DNA of 12,512 nt from the NCBI GenBank assembly GCA_964495825.1, contig CAZBWI010000016.1, positions 1 through 12,512 on the forward strand, read 5' to 3'. The DNA is from CAJBLF01 sp964495825. GTDB lineage: Bacteria > Patescibacteriota > Gracilibacteria > Absconditabacterales > Absconditicoccaceae. Positions 1 through 7,419 of the stretch are shown one piece after another (the first letter of the stretch is position 1; the number at the start of each line of letters is the position of its first letter). The notes below the pieces were generated by a model that saw only the letters and a program-made list of their open reading frames with translations, was not told where the DNA came from and did not search any database. The position numbers and the translations under genes are program-made.

Positions 1-1
1 T

Positions 2-81
2 AAATGTCATCTTTTATTTTGTTAAGGATAAATCCTTAACAATTTTACTGACATTTCTATTTTTGCCTAGTACTGACATTT
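2..81. repeat. TGACATTT repeats flanking a hairpin upstream of gpmI
   Basis: ACTGACATTT occurs twice as a direct repeat (47-56 and 72-81). The reverse complement AAATGTCA lies at 2-9, so copies 1 and 2 form an inverted pair around the hairpin at 19-42. This could be an operator array, a larger terminator structure, or chance in AT-rich DNA. It is seen directly; any function is inference. Confidence 0.35.
19..42 (+). terminator. Terminator-like hairpin upstream of gpmI
   Basis: TTGTTAAGGA and TCCTTAACAA form a perfect 10-bp stem with a TAAA loop, followed on the plus strand by TTTTA. The opposite strand has no T-run after the stem, so it would serve a plus-strand gene ending left of the window. 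The TAA at 1-3 may be that gene's stop, but this cannot be shown. The U-tract is short and the stem AT-rich, so strength is uncertain. Confidence 0.45.
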
Positions 82-113
82 TAACCTTGCTGTGACACCC
101 TGAGAATTGCAAA

Positions 114-141
114 TTGAAATGTATGAGGAAATCAGTATGAT
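114..141 (+). promoter_or_regulatory. Sigma70-type promoter of gpmI
   Basis: TTGAAA (114-119) and TATGAT (136-141) are separated by 16 bases. The predicted start near 148 leaves a leader of about 25 nt before the ATG at 173. The same TTGAAA-N16 layout is found upstream of groES and clpB. Confidence 0.5.
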
Positions 142-172
142 TTCAAATACTATTTATAGTTTACTTGTTGCT

Positions 173-1699
173 ATGAAAAAACTTGCACTCATTATTCTCG
201 ATGGCTTCGGTATTAATTTCAAGACACCTGAGCACAATGGCATCATCCAAGCACATTCTCCTGTATTTACAAAACTATTTTCTCAGCCATATGCTTCGTT
301 GGATGCGTGTGGCAGAGCAGTAGGACTTCCCGACGGACAGATGGGGAATTCCGAGGTCGGACACATGACGATCGGAGCAGGGAGAGTGATCAAACAGCAT
401 TTGGTCGAGATAGATGATATGTTGGATGATTGATCATTCGCAAAATTACCAGAATTCCAAGTTGGTATCCAACATTGCAAAACAAATAATTCTACATTAC
501 ATATACTACAATTATTTGGTCCAGGAGGTGTGCATGCTATGGATTCACATCTCAAGAAAATGCTCAAGATTATCCCTTCCGACATTACTGTTGCATTGCA
601 TTTGTTTGGTGATGGTCGTGATTTGGAACCTAAATCAGCTGTCGATCTTATGGAAAAATTCCAAATATTTTTGGGACAATATCCCAACGTCCATATTTCA
701 TCATTTGCGTGAAGGTATTATGGCATGGATAGAGACAACAACCGAGAAAGGATCCAGAAGTCCTATGATGAGATTATGTTTAGTCAGATGCAGACCAGTG
801 ATACGCCGAGTGAATATCTCAGGAAACAATACGAACAGGGTATCACAGACGAATTTATTATGCCGGTAAGTTTTGTGTGAGGTGAACAGATAGAGAGTGG
901 CGATACTGTCTTCCATCTCAACTTCCGTTCTGATAGAGCAAGACAGATGACACAAGCTATCATGGTTTCTATCGATAAAAAAAATGCAGAAGAATATCCG
1001 ACTCGAGACAAAAATTTTATCACTAAACCGCTCGATGACGTGTATTTCGTTACGATGACCAAATATTATCCTGAATACAATGGTAATCTATTTATCAAAC
1101 CTATGGATATCAAAAACACTTTATCGGAAACCATTTCCCATGCGGAGCTTCGTCAACTACATCTCGCAGAGACCGAGAAATTTGCTCACGTCACGAAATT
1201 TTTTAACGGAGATAAACAAATCGTTCGAGATGGTGAAAAAGATATACTTATTCCATCACATAAAGTAGCGACCTATGATTTAGATCCTGAGATGTCAGCA
1301 CAAGAGATTTATGATCAGTTTATCGAAAAAGCAAATGATTTTGATTTTATCATCGTTAATTTCGCTAACGGTGATATGGTAGGTCATACATGAAAAATGG
1401 AGGCAGTGATTCAAGCTATCAAAAAATTGGATACTATCATATGAAACATAATTACCTTTTGTGACAAAAACGATTTCGAGTTGTTGATTACTGCTGATCA
1501 TGGCAATAGCGATGAGATGTGAACACCAGAAACACCGATGACTGCACATAGTATGAATCCTGTTCCTTGTCGATACATTTCTCATGGTATACCTCAGGAG
1601 ATCAAAAAAAATGGTACGCTTTCTGATATTGCACCAACCGTATTAAAACTTATGGAATTAAATATCCCAGTCGAGATGACCGGTAAACCGTTGTTGTAG
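173..1699 (+). CDS. gpmI: 2,3-bisphosphoglycerate-independent phosphoglycerate mutase
   Basis: Cytosolic glycolytic enzyme that interconverts 3- and 2-phosphoglycerate, in this family using two Mn ions. The frame gives 508 aa, close to the usual 510, when six in-frame TGA codons (431, 710, 878, 1391, 1442, 1520) are read as glycine. Family motifs in order: N-terminal LILDGFG-type metal site (Asp10), catalytic Ser60 in MGNSEVGH, PGGVHA, DGRDLEP, GRYYGMDRD, NFRSDRARQ, DMVGHTG, and ADHGNSDEM near the C-terminus. The glycines of GRYY and the last glycine of GHTG are TGA. I chose the ATG at 173 because MKKLALIILDGFG is the normal family N-terminus. An upstream in-frame start at 107 would add 22 unrelated residues and lies upstream of the predicted promoter's -10 box. 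No clear Shine-Dalgarno is seen. The stop is TAG. The gene converges with the minus-strand gene ending at 2499, and the IS remnant lies between them. Confidence 0.96.
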
Positions 1700-1707
1700 G
1701 AATTTTT

Positions 1708-1734
1708 CAAGATTTTCTTGTCTCAAATCGTGAG
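1708..1734 (+). terminator. Weak candidate terminator after gpmI
   Basis: Two small hairpins follow the stop: CAAGA-TTT-TCTTG (1708-1720) and CTCA-AATCG-TGAG (1722-1734), the second leading into TTTGTT. Both stems are only 4-5 bp, so this is a tentative call. Confidence 0.2.
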
Positions 1735-1774
1735 TTTGTTCGTCTCTCTTAATAGAATGATTTTATATTATTTA

Positions 1775-1784
1775 GTAATTGCAC
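1775..1784 (+). repeat. Left terminal inverted repeat of IS remnant
   Basis: GTAATTGCAC is the exact inverse of 2472-2481, and the match extends one base inward to 11. It lies 8 bases beyond the transposase stop, as expected for the 3' end of a compact IS. Confidence 0.6.
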
Positions 1785-1792
1785 ATAAGATT

Positions 1793-2419
1793 TTATAAAA
1801 GTTTCTTAATTCCCTTTATCAAGTCTTTGTTTTTACGATTATTATATCTTCGTTCAATTTTTTTCATATAAAGTACAAAGTTTTTGTTTCGAAACACCGT
1901 TATATTTTATCAAAAACTTTTTGGTATAACTTCGGAATCCTTCGCTTCAATTTATGTGATGTTTTCACATTCAAAATGTGTGTTCGTGTCTAATTTTTAA
2001 ATGCTTTCAAAATCTTGATAATGAGGCATATGATCTAAAGTTTTCGGTATAATATACACATCGTTTTTTTGTGTGTTCTTGGATCTCTTTCATTCATTAG
2101 TTTTGCCGCACTTACATCATCTACTGGGATAACCCTAACCTGTCATCATCTTTCTAGTATTCAGAACACGATTTGCTTGTTGAAAGCTCATCTTCCTTTG
2201 TTTCATTTTCTTCTTCATCATATATAACTTTCATCCAGCTCTATCTCTCATTGTAATTTTTCGTAGTTCTTAATACTATTCTCTGCTATCTTTAACCTTA
2301 TCTTGGTGAAGAACTTTTGAGCAGTGTTTCTATGCATTTAGTACGTGAATTGCTAACAAGAAAGCTTGTAATAAGAGATTTCTCTCTTTTGGACTGAGTT
2401 TTGAGTAATTAATTTTCAT
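1793..2419 (-). pseudogene. Frameshifted IS1595-family transposase
   Basis: Read on the minus strand with TGA as Gly, consecutive fragments match the IS1595 (IS1016-like) transposase order. There is an N-terminal KLSPKERNLLLQAF segment from the ATG at 2419. Next come HRNTAQKFFTKIRLKIAEN, GEIELDESYIGGRRKG, GRGAFNKQIVFGILERGG, IPVDDVSAAKLM, YYTENFRSYASL, HHINGSEGFRSYTKKF, KYNGVSKQKL, and ERRYNNRKNKDLIKGIKKLL before TAA at 1793-1795. The fragments lie in different frames, so at least four frameshifts separate them. The first catalytic Asp (ELDESY, codon 2233-2235) and the HxNGxE Glu (1941-1943) survive. The second Asp of the usual YTD motif is Glu here (2043-2045). Most glycines are TGA (my count: about 12 TGA against 3 GGN). 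The gene is almost certainly inactive. Confidence 0.82.
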
Positions 2420-2471
2420 TGCACATACAGTATAAATAATCTACATCTCTTTTTACATTATGTAATTTCGT

Positions 2472-2481
2472 GTGCAATTAC
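2472..2481 (-). repeat. Right terminal inverted repeat of IS remnant
   Basis: GTGCAATTAC is the exact inverse of 1775-1784. It lies just upstream of the transposase start on the minus strand and 18 bases past the stop codon of the neighbouring minus-strand gene. Confidence 0.6.
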
Positions 2482-2498
2482 CTTGCTTGCTGAGTAAC

Positions 2499-3545
2499 TT
2501 ACATCTCAGATTCAGCAGGGACACCCTTCTCGCTATCAGGCAGGAGAGTGTTTCTCAATTTCTCGTCGCGGTTCATCAATATTATGGCGTCCATATCGTC
2601 CGGTTCCCGGACCTTGCCGAACGTATTCAACTTCTCCGAATGATGGAACGGAACGACATAATTGTTCGTCATTTTCTTATACTCTTCATTGAAGGTCTCG
2701 ATAAAATGAACATTTTTCGTGATAGGAGAGATGACGATAACATCTGTTCAGGTAAGATTTTTTTCATGGAACCGCTTACAGAAGAGTTGCGAATAGAACT
2801 GCAGCGTCTCTTTGACCAGTCCTTTGGCTAGGGGATTGGATTCGATAAAATCATAGGTCTTGTATCGATATTGGACTATACCATTATCTTTATACATCTG
2901 TTTCAGTGCACCCATTCAGAGATTCAACGTATCCATAGTATGATAAAATCCATTTTGGATTTTGATCGCTTTGCAAGAGTGTTCCGTGATATAGAGAAGG
3001 ACGAAATTATCCTTTTTCAAGTTGTTTCTTAAGAAAAGGAGGGTATGGAACGATTGCGGTAGGATATTGAGGTTTTTTTGCTCAAATAGGTTCCCATAGA
3101 CAGAGTTGATGATATTCATCGTCTTCTTGTTGAGATAGACAATATATAATCTAAAAAAAATTTCTCCAGATTCTCCAATGACATATTTTTTTTCTTCACC
3201 ATTTACATAGATATTGTCGATGTAGACCATGATCCTTTCTCCATCAACATCGTTATGTTTTTTCGTTGACTGGCATCTGTCTTCTATAATATCTTTGAGA
3301 TCCTGGAATGTAAATTTCTTTTCAAATATCTGGAAAATATCGAACCTAAAAAATGAGAACCTACTTTCATCCAACATGAAGTAATGCGTGTATTTCGGAT
3401 ATTCTCGTGATTCATCAGTGATCTTGACGAGGTTTTCGTGGAGGGTATACTGCAGAATCTGTTCCTGTTCACGGATCTTATAGACACGAAAACTAGGATG
3501 TAATTCAGAGAGCTGCTCGTATCGGATATACAACAAATCACTCAT
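2499..3545 (-). CDS. Hypothetical protein, possible actin-like (FtsA/PilM-type) fold
   Basis: Open from the ATG at 3543-3545 to TAA at 2499-2501, giving 348 aa with two in-frame TGA (2916, 2748; Gly210 and Gly266). I do not recognise it with certainty. The middle resembles the second half of ASKHA proteins such as FtsA or PilM. A strand-rich stretch ends at NIINSVYGNL (residues 144-153). A helix PQSFHTLLFLRNN and a hydrophobic strand FVLLYITEHSCKAIKIQNG (181-199) follow, then a turn rich in Gly and Leu, in the place where FtsA-type proteins carry DIGGGTT-like phosphate-2 loops. The canonical acidic/glycine phosphate loop is absent, so if the fold is right it may not hydrolyse ATP normally. 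No signal peptide or membrane segment is seen. The C-terminus is polar and ends just before the IS remnant, so truncation by the insertion is possible. No Shine-Dalgarno is visible before the ATG. Confidence 0.7.
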
Positions 3546-3625
3546 TTATAATGTAAAAATTACCATTTAGAAACGTAGTATATGTAGGAGCATATGATAT
3601 ATATTTTCAAATACACAATGTATGT

Positions 3626-3763
3626 TTAGTCTTCGAGTTGATGTTGCGGTGTATCAAGCGAAGTCAGAACATCATCATACAGTTTATTGAGTTCTTCGAT
3701 TGTTTCAGTGATAATGGGTTCTCTTTCTGTTGTGATGTCCATACATATATAGTCCTCACGCAT
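3626..3763 (-). CDS. Small acidic protein or remnant of a frameshifted gene
   Basis: A 45-codon frame from the ATG at 3763 to TAA at 3626-3628, with an acidic helical tail (TIEELNKLYDDVLTSLD). A second ATG at codon 8 (3742) has GAGGA eight bases upstream and would give 38 aa. Upstream, other frames of 3763-3858 also look protein-like (MKEERISCKFHKKLYLEAEF, then PKSPFIFFADRHA one frame over). The stretch may therefore be a gene of about 75-80 aa broken by one or two frameshifts. No family is recognised. It lies between the topA terminator and the 348-aa gene on the same strand. Confidence 0.3.
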   Translation of the reverse strand: MREDYICMDITTEREPIITETIEELNKLYDDVLTSLDTPQHQLED

Positions 3764-3860
3764 GGCGATCCGCAAAAAAGATAAAAGGGCTTTTGGGAAA
3801 ATTCAGCTTCAAGGTATAGTTTTTTGTGAAATTTGCAAGATATTCTCTCTTCCTTCATCA

Positions 3861-3891
3861 ATAAAAAAATCTCCCGGACAACGTTCGGAAG
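3861..3891 (-). terminator. Intrinsic terminator of topA
   Basis: On the minus strand CTTCCG (3891-3886) pairs with CGGGAG (3876-3871), 6 bp including one G-U. A short A then leads to seven U residues (complement of 3862-3868). It lies 25 bases after the topA stop. Confidence 0.6.
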
Positions 3892-3915
3892 ATTGGGATA
3901 GTGAAAGTAAGATAG

Positions 3916-6312
3916 TTACTTTTTTTTAGTTGTTTTCTTTGTGGTAATTTTTTTCGCTACTGACTTCTTCGCCTTACTCTCCTTTTTGGCTACTGGTTCT
4001 TTTTTACTACTTCAAGCTTTAGATTTTTGACTTCAAGCATTTTCTATGATAGCGAGACAATCTTTTAATGTAAGATCAGAAGCATCTTTCCCTCCTTTTG
4101 GTATCTTATAATTATTCCCTTCATATTTGATATATGCACCGTACAAACCATTTAAGATTTCAACCTTTTCCCCCTTATGATCAAAGGTATTGATATACTT
4201 ATTTTTCTCTGTATCGATTTTCTTCTCGAGTAGTGGGATAATGTCGTCCATAGTGATGGTGTATGGATCAAGCGTCTTCGGGATGGAAACGAAGAGATTC
4301 TTATATTTTAGATAAGGTCAGAATTTTCCTACAGCAACGGTGATCGGTTCGCCTTCATACTTACCTGCGATTCTTGGCAATGCAAACAATGCAAGTGCAT
4401 CTTCGAGTGTCAATGTCTCTATCGTTTGTCCTGGTTTCAATGATGCGAATTTTGGTTTTTCCTCATCTTGTGCGGTACCTATTTGCACCATAGGACCGAA
4501 CCTTCATATTCTTGCTACTACCAACTTTCCGGTATTTGGATCTCTTCCAAGTTCTCTATCAGCACTTTGTTTTCCTGCATTCGCCATCGTATTTTCCACT
4601 TCCTTGTGGAAAGGTTCATAAAATTCTTTTAGCATCTGTGCTCGTTTTAATTTTCCTTCAGCAATGGTATCAAATTCTTCTTCTACGCTCGCAGTGAAAT
4701 TATAATCCAAGATATCCTTGAAGTGTTCGCAGAGGAAATCATTGACGACCATACCGATATCGGTAGGGAAGAGTTTTTGTTTTTCTGCTCCAGTCATCTG
4801 TTTCTTTTCTTCGGATTTGATGACTCACAATCTGAGCGTATATTCTCTAAATTTTCTTTCGAAGCCATTTCTATCCTCTTTGACGACATATCATCTTTTC
4901 TGGATGGTAGAGATGGTAGGCGCATAAGTTGACGGTCTTCCAATACCCAATTCCTCGAGCTTCTTGACTAGACTCGCTTCTGTATATCTTGGAGGATGAT
5001 TTTTGAATTTTTCTGTTGCTGTTATTAGTTGATTGATGAGCTGTTCTCATTTGGTCAATTTCGGTAACATACCTGCGGTTTCACCTTCTTCATCTTCATC
5101 TTTGGACTCGAAATAGACTTTCAAAAATCCATCGAACTTCACGACTTCTCCACTAGCGATAAATTGTAGCTTGTTTGTAGATATATCGATAGTGGCTTTG
5201 GTTTTTTCAACTTCAGCTGGTGCCATCTGAGATGCAATAGTTCTTTTTCGGATGAGTTCATAGAGTTTTTTTTCTGAGGCATCGCTTCCTGCTATCTGGT
5301 TTTCCATATGAGTAGGTCTGATACATTCGTGTGCTTCTTGTGATCATTTAGATTTAGTTATATACTGTGTAGGTTTGGAATACTCTTTTCCATATCTTTT
5401 GGTGACTTCATCAGCTGCAGCTTTGATAGCAAAATCTGAGATATTTACGCTATCAGTTCTCATATAGGTGATCAAACCAGCTTCGTAAAGTTTTTGTGCA
5501 ACCTGCATCGTTTTTGCAACAGAAAATCAGAGTTTTCTGCTTGCTTCCTGTTGGAGGGTTGAGGTAGTAAATGGAGCCGAAGGTGACTTCTTTCCTGGCT
5601 TCACTTCGATATTTGCTATTGTATATGTAGCATCCTTGCATGATTCGAGAAACTTCTTAACCTCTTCTTCATTCGACAAATCTTTTGAAAGTTCCGCCTT
5701 AAATTCTTTCTTGGCATCGCCAACAAAATTCCCTACGACCTTAAAAAAATGTTCTGATTCAAATTTTTGGATTTCCCTTTCTCTTTCGACAATCAACCTT
5801 ACGGCGACGGATTGGACTCTTCCCGCACTCAATCCCATTTTGATTTTTTTCCAAAGAACTGGTGAAAGTTCGAATCCTACCAATCTATCGAGAATTCTTC
5901 TCGCTTGTTGAGCATCTACGAGATGCATATCTATCGTTCTTGGTGTTTTTATAGCTTTTTCAATTGCATCTTTGGTGATCTCATGGAAGACAATTCTTGG
6001 TGTAGTCTTGATATCCAATCAGAGTGCATTCGCAACATGCCGTCAGATAGCTTCTCCTTCACGGTCCTCATCCGTTGCGATCCGGACTTTGTCGGACTTT
6101 TTCGCTAACGATTTGAGTTCGTTGACGATTTTGACTTTATCAGGAGAGATCTGATATTTTGGTTCAAAATTATTTTTGACGTCCACACCAAGTTCTTTTT
6201 GGGGGAGATCGACCACATGGCCGAATGATGCTTTGACTTCAAATCCTTCTCCGAGGAATTTTTTGATAGTCTGAGACTTCGCCGGAGACTCCACAATCAC
6301 GAGATGTTTCAT
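3916..6312 (-). CDS. topA: DNA topoisomerase I (type IA)
   Basis: Relaxes negative supercoils by transient single-strand cleavage through a tyrosine. The frame runs from ATG (6310-6312) to TAA (3916-3918), 798 aa, with eleven TGA read as Gly (6043, 6019, 5527, 5344, 5047, 4891, 4825, 4504, 4318, 4033, 4012). The N-terminal Toprim domain shows Glu8 in VESPAKSQTI and the acidic triad in TDEDREGEAIG (Asp81, Asp83, Glu85). Then follow PRIVFHEIT, LSAGRVQSVAVRLIVERE, the active-site Tyr283 in GLITYMRTDS, SQEAHECIRPT and GIGRPSTYAPTI. The C-terminal part has Toprim C-repeats (GRFGPMVQIG, GKFGPYLKY, GLYGAYIKY) instead of four-cysteine zinc ribbons, and a lysine-rich tail of about 35 residues, likely DNA-binding. 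TGA falls on motif glycines (GEAIG, QKRGYV, GKFGPY). It is divergent from groES and ends at its own terminator. No Shine-Dalgarno is seen. The lack of zinc ribbons is also known from other bacterial TopA lineages. Confidence 0.97.
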
Positions 6313-6315
6313 ACG

Positions 6316-6329
6316 ATTGTATCTACAAT
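6316..6329 (-). promoter_or_regulatory. Perfect dyad next to the topA start codon
   Basis: ATTGTA-TC-TACAAT has two perfect 6-bp arms and ends 4 bases before the topA ATG, covering the usual ribosome-binding position. It could be an operator or could affect initiation, but chance in AT-rich DNA is possible. Confidence 0.3.
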
Positions 6330-6357
6330 AATATAAATTTCACTTAAGAGATAAGGC

Positions 6358-6386
6358 CTATAGCTTAAGCCCAAGCGCTTATATAG
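6358..6386 (-). promoter_or_regulatory. Bulged hairpin in the topA upstream region
   Basis: CTATA (6358-6362) and TAAGC (6366-6370) pair with the contiguous GCTTATATAG (6377-6386), giving 10 bp with a 3-base bulge and a 6-base loop. It includes the palindrome GCTTAAGC. It could fold in the topA leader if transcription starts upstream of it. No U-run follows, so it is not a terminator. Confidence 0.3.
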
Positions 6387-6578
6387 TACGTTAAGTTTTG
6401 AGCTTCATGCTTTAAACTAAACAATAGGCGTAGTTTACGATATTTGCCAAATATTTCAACCAAAAAATATATAACCATATAACTAAGGGAAATAGTACAA
6501 AAAATATATTATGAGGTATGAGAAACGACAGTACCTGCAACATAATTCATATGAATATGAGAGAAGAATATAAAGATA

Positions 6579-6593
6579 GAGAGCTGTGCTCTC
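6579..6593. other. Isolated hairpin GAGAGC-TGT-GCTCTC
   Basis: A perfect 6-bp GC-containing stem with a 3-base loop in otherwise AT-rich intergenic DNA, about 70 bp upstream of the groES -35 box. There is no U-tract on either side. Role unknown. Confidence 0.3.
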
Positions 6594-6663
6594 AGTGGTA
6601 TTTGTAAAAATATAAGTATGTATAAGGTATTTTACGTGCATATATATATATTTCAAAAATATC

Positions 6664-6691
6664 TTGAAATTTCAAAAAAAATTAATATATA
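6664..6691 (+). promoter_or_regulatory. Sigma70-type promoter of the groES-groEL operon
   Basis: TTGAAA (6664-6669), 16-base spacer, TATATA (6686-6691). The -35 box is half of the perfect palindrome TTGAAATTTCAA (6664-6675). A start near 6698 would give a leader of about 55 nt. The CIRCE-like element overlaps the -10 box and the start point, the usual position for repression. Confidence 0.6.
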
Positions 6692-6715
6692 GCACGTGTC
6701 ACTTTATAGTGCTTA
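6689..6715 (+). promoter_or_regulatory. Degenerate CIRCE element (HrcA operator)
   Basis: The consensus is TTAGCACTC-N9-GAGTGCTAA. Here ATAGCACGT (6689-6697) and TAGTGCTTA (6707-6715) are separated by exactly 9 bases. Thirteen of 18 half-site positions agree, including the core TAGCAC and AGTGCT. It lies between the -10 box and the groES start, where CIRCE is found in other bacteria. An hrcA gene is not in the window, so HrcA control is inferred. Confidence 0.62.
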
Positions 6716-6752
6716 GTGATATTTTGTTTTATATCTTTAATGAACATATGTA

Positions 6753-7043
6753 ATGAAAACTCCATTTGTACCATTAGAAGACCATGTGCTGATAGAGCCG
6801 GTCACAGTAGAGACTACAACTAAGTCGTGAATCATCCTTCCAGAATCCAAAGAAAAACCCAACAAGGGGAAGGTACTTGCCGTAGGTCCCTGAAAAATCT
6901 TAGAAAATGGACAAAGAGGCCCTATGGATGTTAAGGTTGGGGATATAGTCTATTTTAGTAAATACTCGCCCGATGAGTTAGAAGTAGATGATAAAAAGTA
7001 TCTTATCATCAAACAAAACTCTATTCTTGTCAAAGAGCAATAA
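6753..7043 (+). CDS. groES: Co-chaperonin GroES
   Basis: Lid of the GroEL folding chamber, acting as a heptamer in the cytosol. The frame gives 96 aa, the normal length, with TGA at 6828 and 6891 read as Gly26 and Gly47. It matches the family throughout: PLEDHVLIEP near the N-terminus, KSGIILPES at the mobile loop, KGKVLAVGPGKI, VGDIVYFSKY, and a C-terminal strand ending ILVKEQ. Both recoded glycines are conserved family positions (SGIILP and VGPGK). It is the first gene of the operon behind the CIRCE-like operator. No Shine-Dalgarno is seen upstream of the ATG. An ATG at 6748 is followed at once by TAA and is not a start. Confidence 0.95.
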
Positions 7044-7061
7044 TCTCCTTTATTTAATAAG

Positions 7062-7394
7062 ATGATGAAGATGAAAGACAAAATAATGAAGAAACATGAG
7101 ATTGCTACGATGATAAAAGCTATCAAAACTGCTCCTACAAAGCATATTGATAAAAAGGTAATGGATCACATACGATCTCTAGTATTTGAACGACTTAGAC
7201 AGTATGATGTGTATCAAGATGATGCTTGAGTGATGGATCATTACCAACAATTATTATATGCTGTCGAGTCTTTGTATACCTATATCTATACCAAAAAAAA
7301 TTCTCATTTAACCAAAGAAGATGCAAAAGTTTTTGCAAGTTATATTTCAGACAGAGTCAAAAAGCTCAAGGATATAATAGAACAAACCAACTAA
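7062..7394 (+). CDS. Unknown helical protein between groES and groEL
   Basis: 110 aa from the ATG at 7062, with one TGA (7227, Gly56); ATGs at 7065 and 7071 are alternative starts. I do not recognise a family. It is lysine-rich at the N-terminus (IMKKHEIATMIKAIKTAPTK), with a central segment ERLRQYDVYQDDAGVMDHYQ and a C-terminal helix SYISDRVKKLKDIIEQ. There are no cysteines, no membrane segment and no signal peptide, and it looks largely alpha-helical and soluble. It starts 18 bases after groES and ends 25 bases before groEL, so it is co-transcribed with both. groES and groEL usually adjoin each other directly, so the position suggests, but does not prove, a role with the chaperonin or in regulating it. 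Confidence 0.8.
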
Positions 7395-7419
7395 TTTTAT
7401 TTTGTAATCATAGTATATC

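Larger units (their letters stand above)
1775..2481 (-). mobile_element. Decayed IS1595-family insertion sequence
   Basis: The stretch between the convergent genes is not empty. It is a roughly 707-bp element bounded by GTAATTGCAC (1775-1784) and its inverse GTGCAATTAC (2472-2481), enclosing a broken minus-strand transposase. The size and the tight fit of the gene between the ends suit small IS1595-family elements of the IS1016/ISPna2 kind. No target-site duplication is evident outside the ends, and the exact outer boundaries are uncertain. Insertion between two gene 3' ends, 18 bp from the stop of the minus-strand gene, would have been harmless to both. Confidence 0.72.
6313..6663. other. 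AT-rich divergent intergenic region
   Basis: The stretch between the topA start and the groES promoter contains no convincing gene: open stretches are under 20 codons in either code. It holds the dyads listed separately (6316-6329, 6358-6386, 6579-6593). A topA promoter must lie here on the minus strand, but no box pair was good enough to call. Confidence 0.6.

Noticed and set aside
431..1522. gpmI as a pseudogene with several stop codons
   Set aside because: All interruptions are TGA in a single frame, they sit on conserved glycines, and the motifs on both sides are intact.
2472..2831. Plus-strand open frame of 119 codons
   Set aside because: It lies opposite the 3' third of the minus-strand gene, which stays open for 348 codons with code 25. 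It starts in the IS inverted repeat and resembles nothing.
6501..6660. Short open frames in the divergent spacer
   Set aside because: Under 20 codons, no ribosome site, no recognisable composition.
6747..6752. TTGTTT/TATGTA pair as groES promoter
   Set aside because: It would place transcription start inside the gene; the TTGAAA/TATATA pair further upstream fits better and coincides with the CIRCE-like site.
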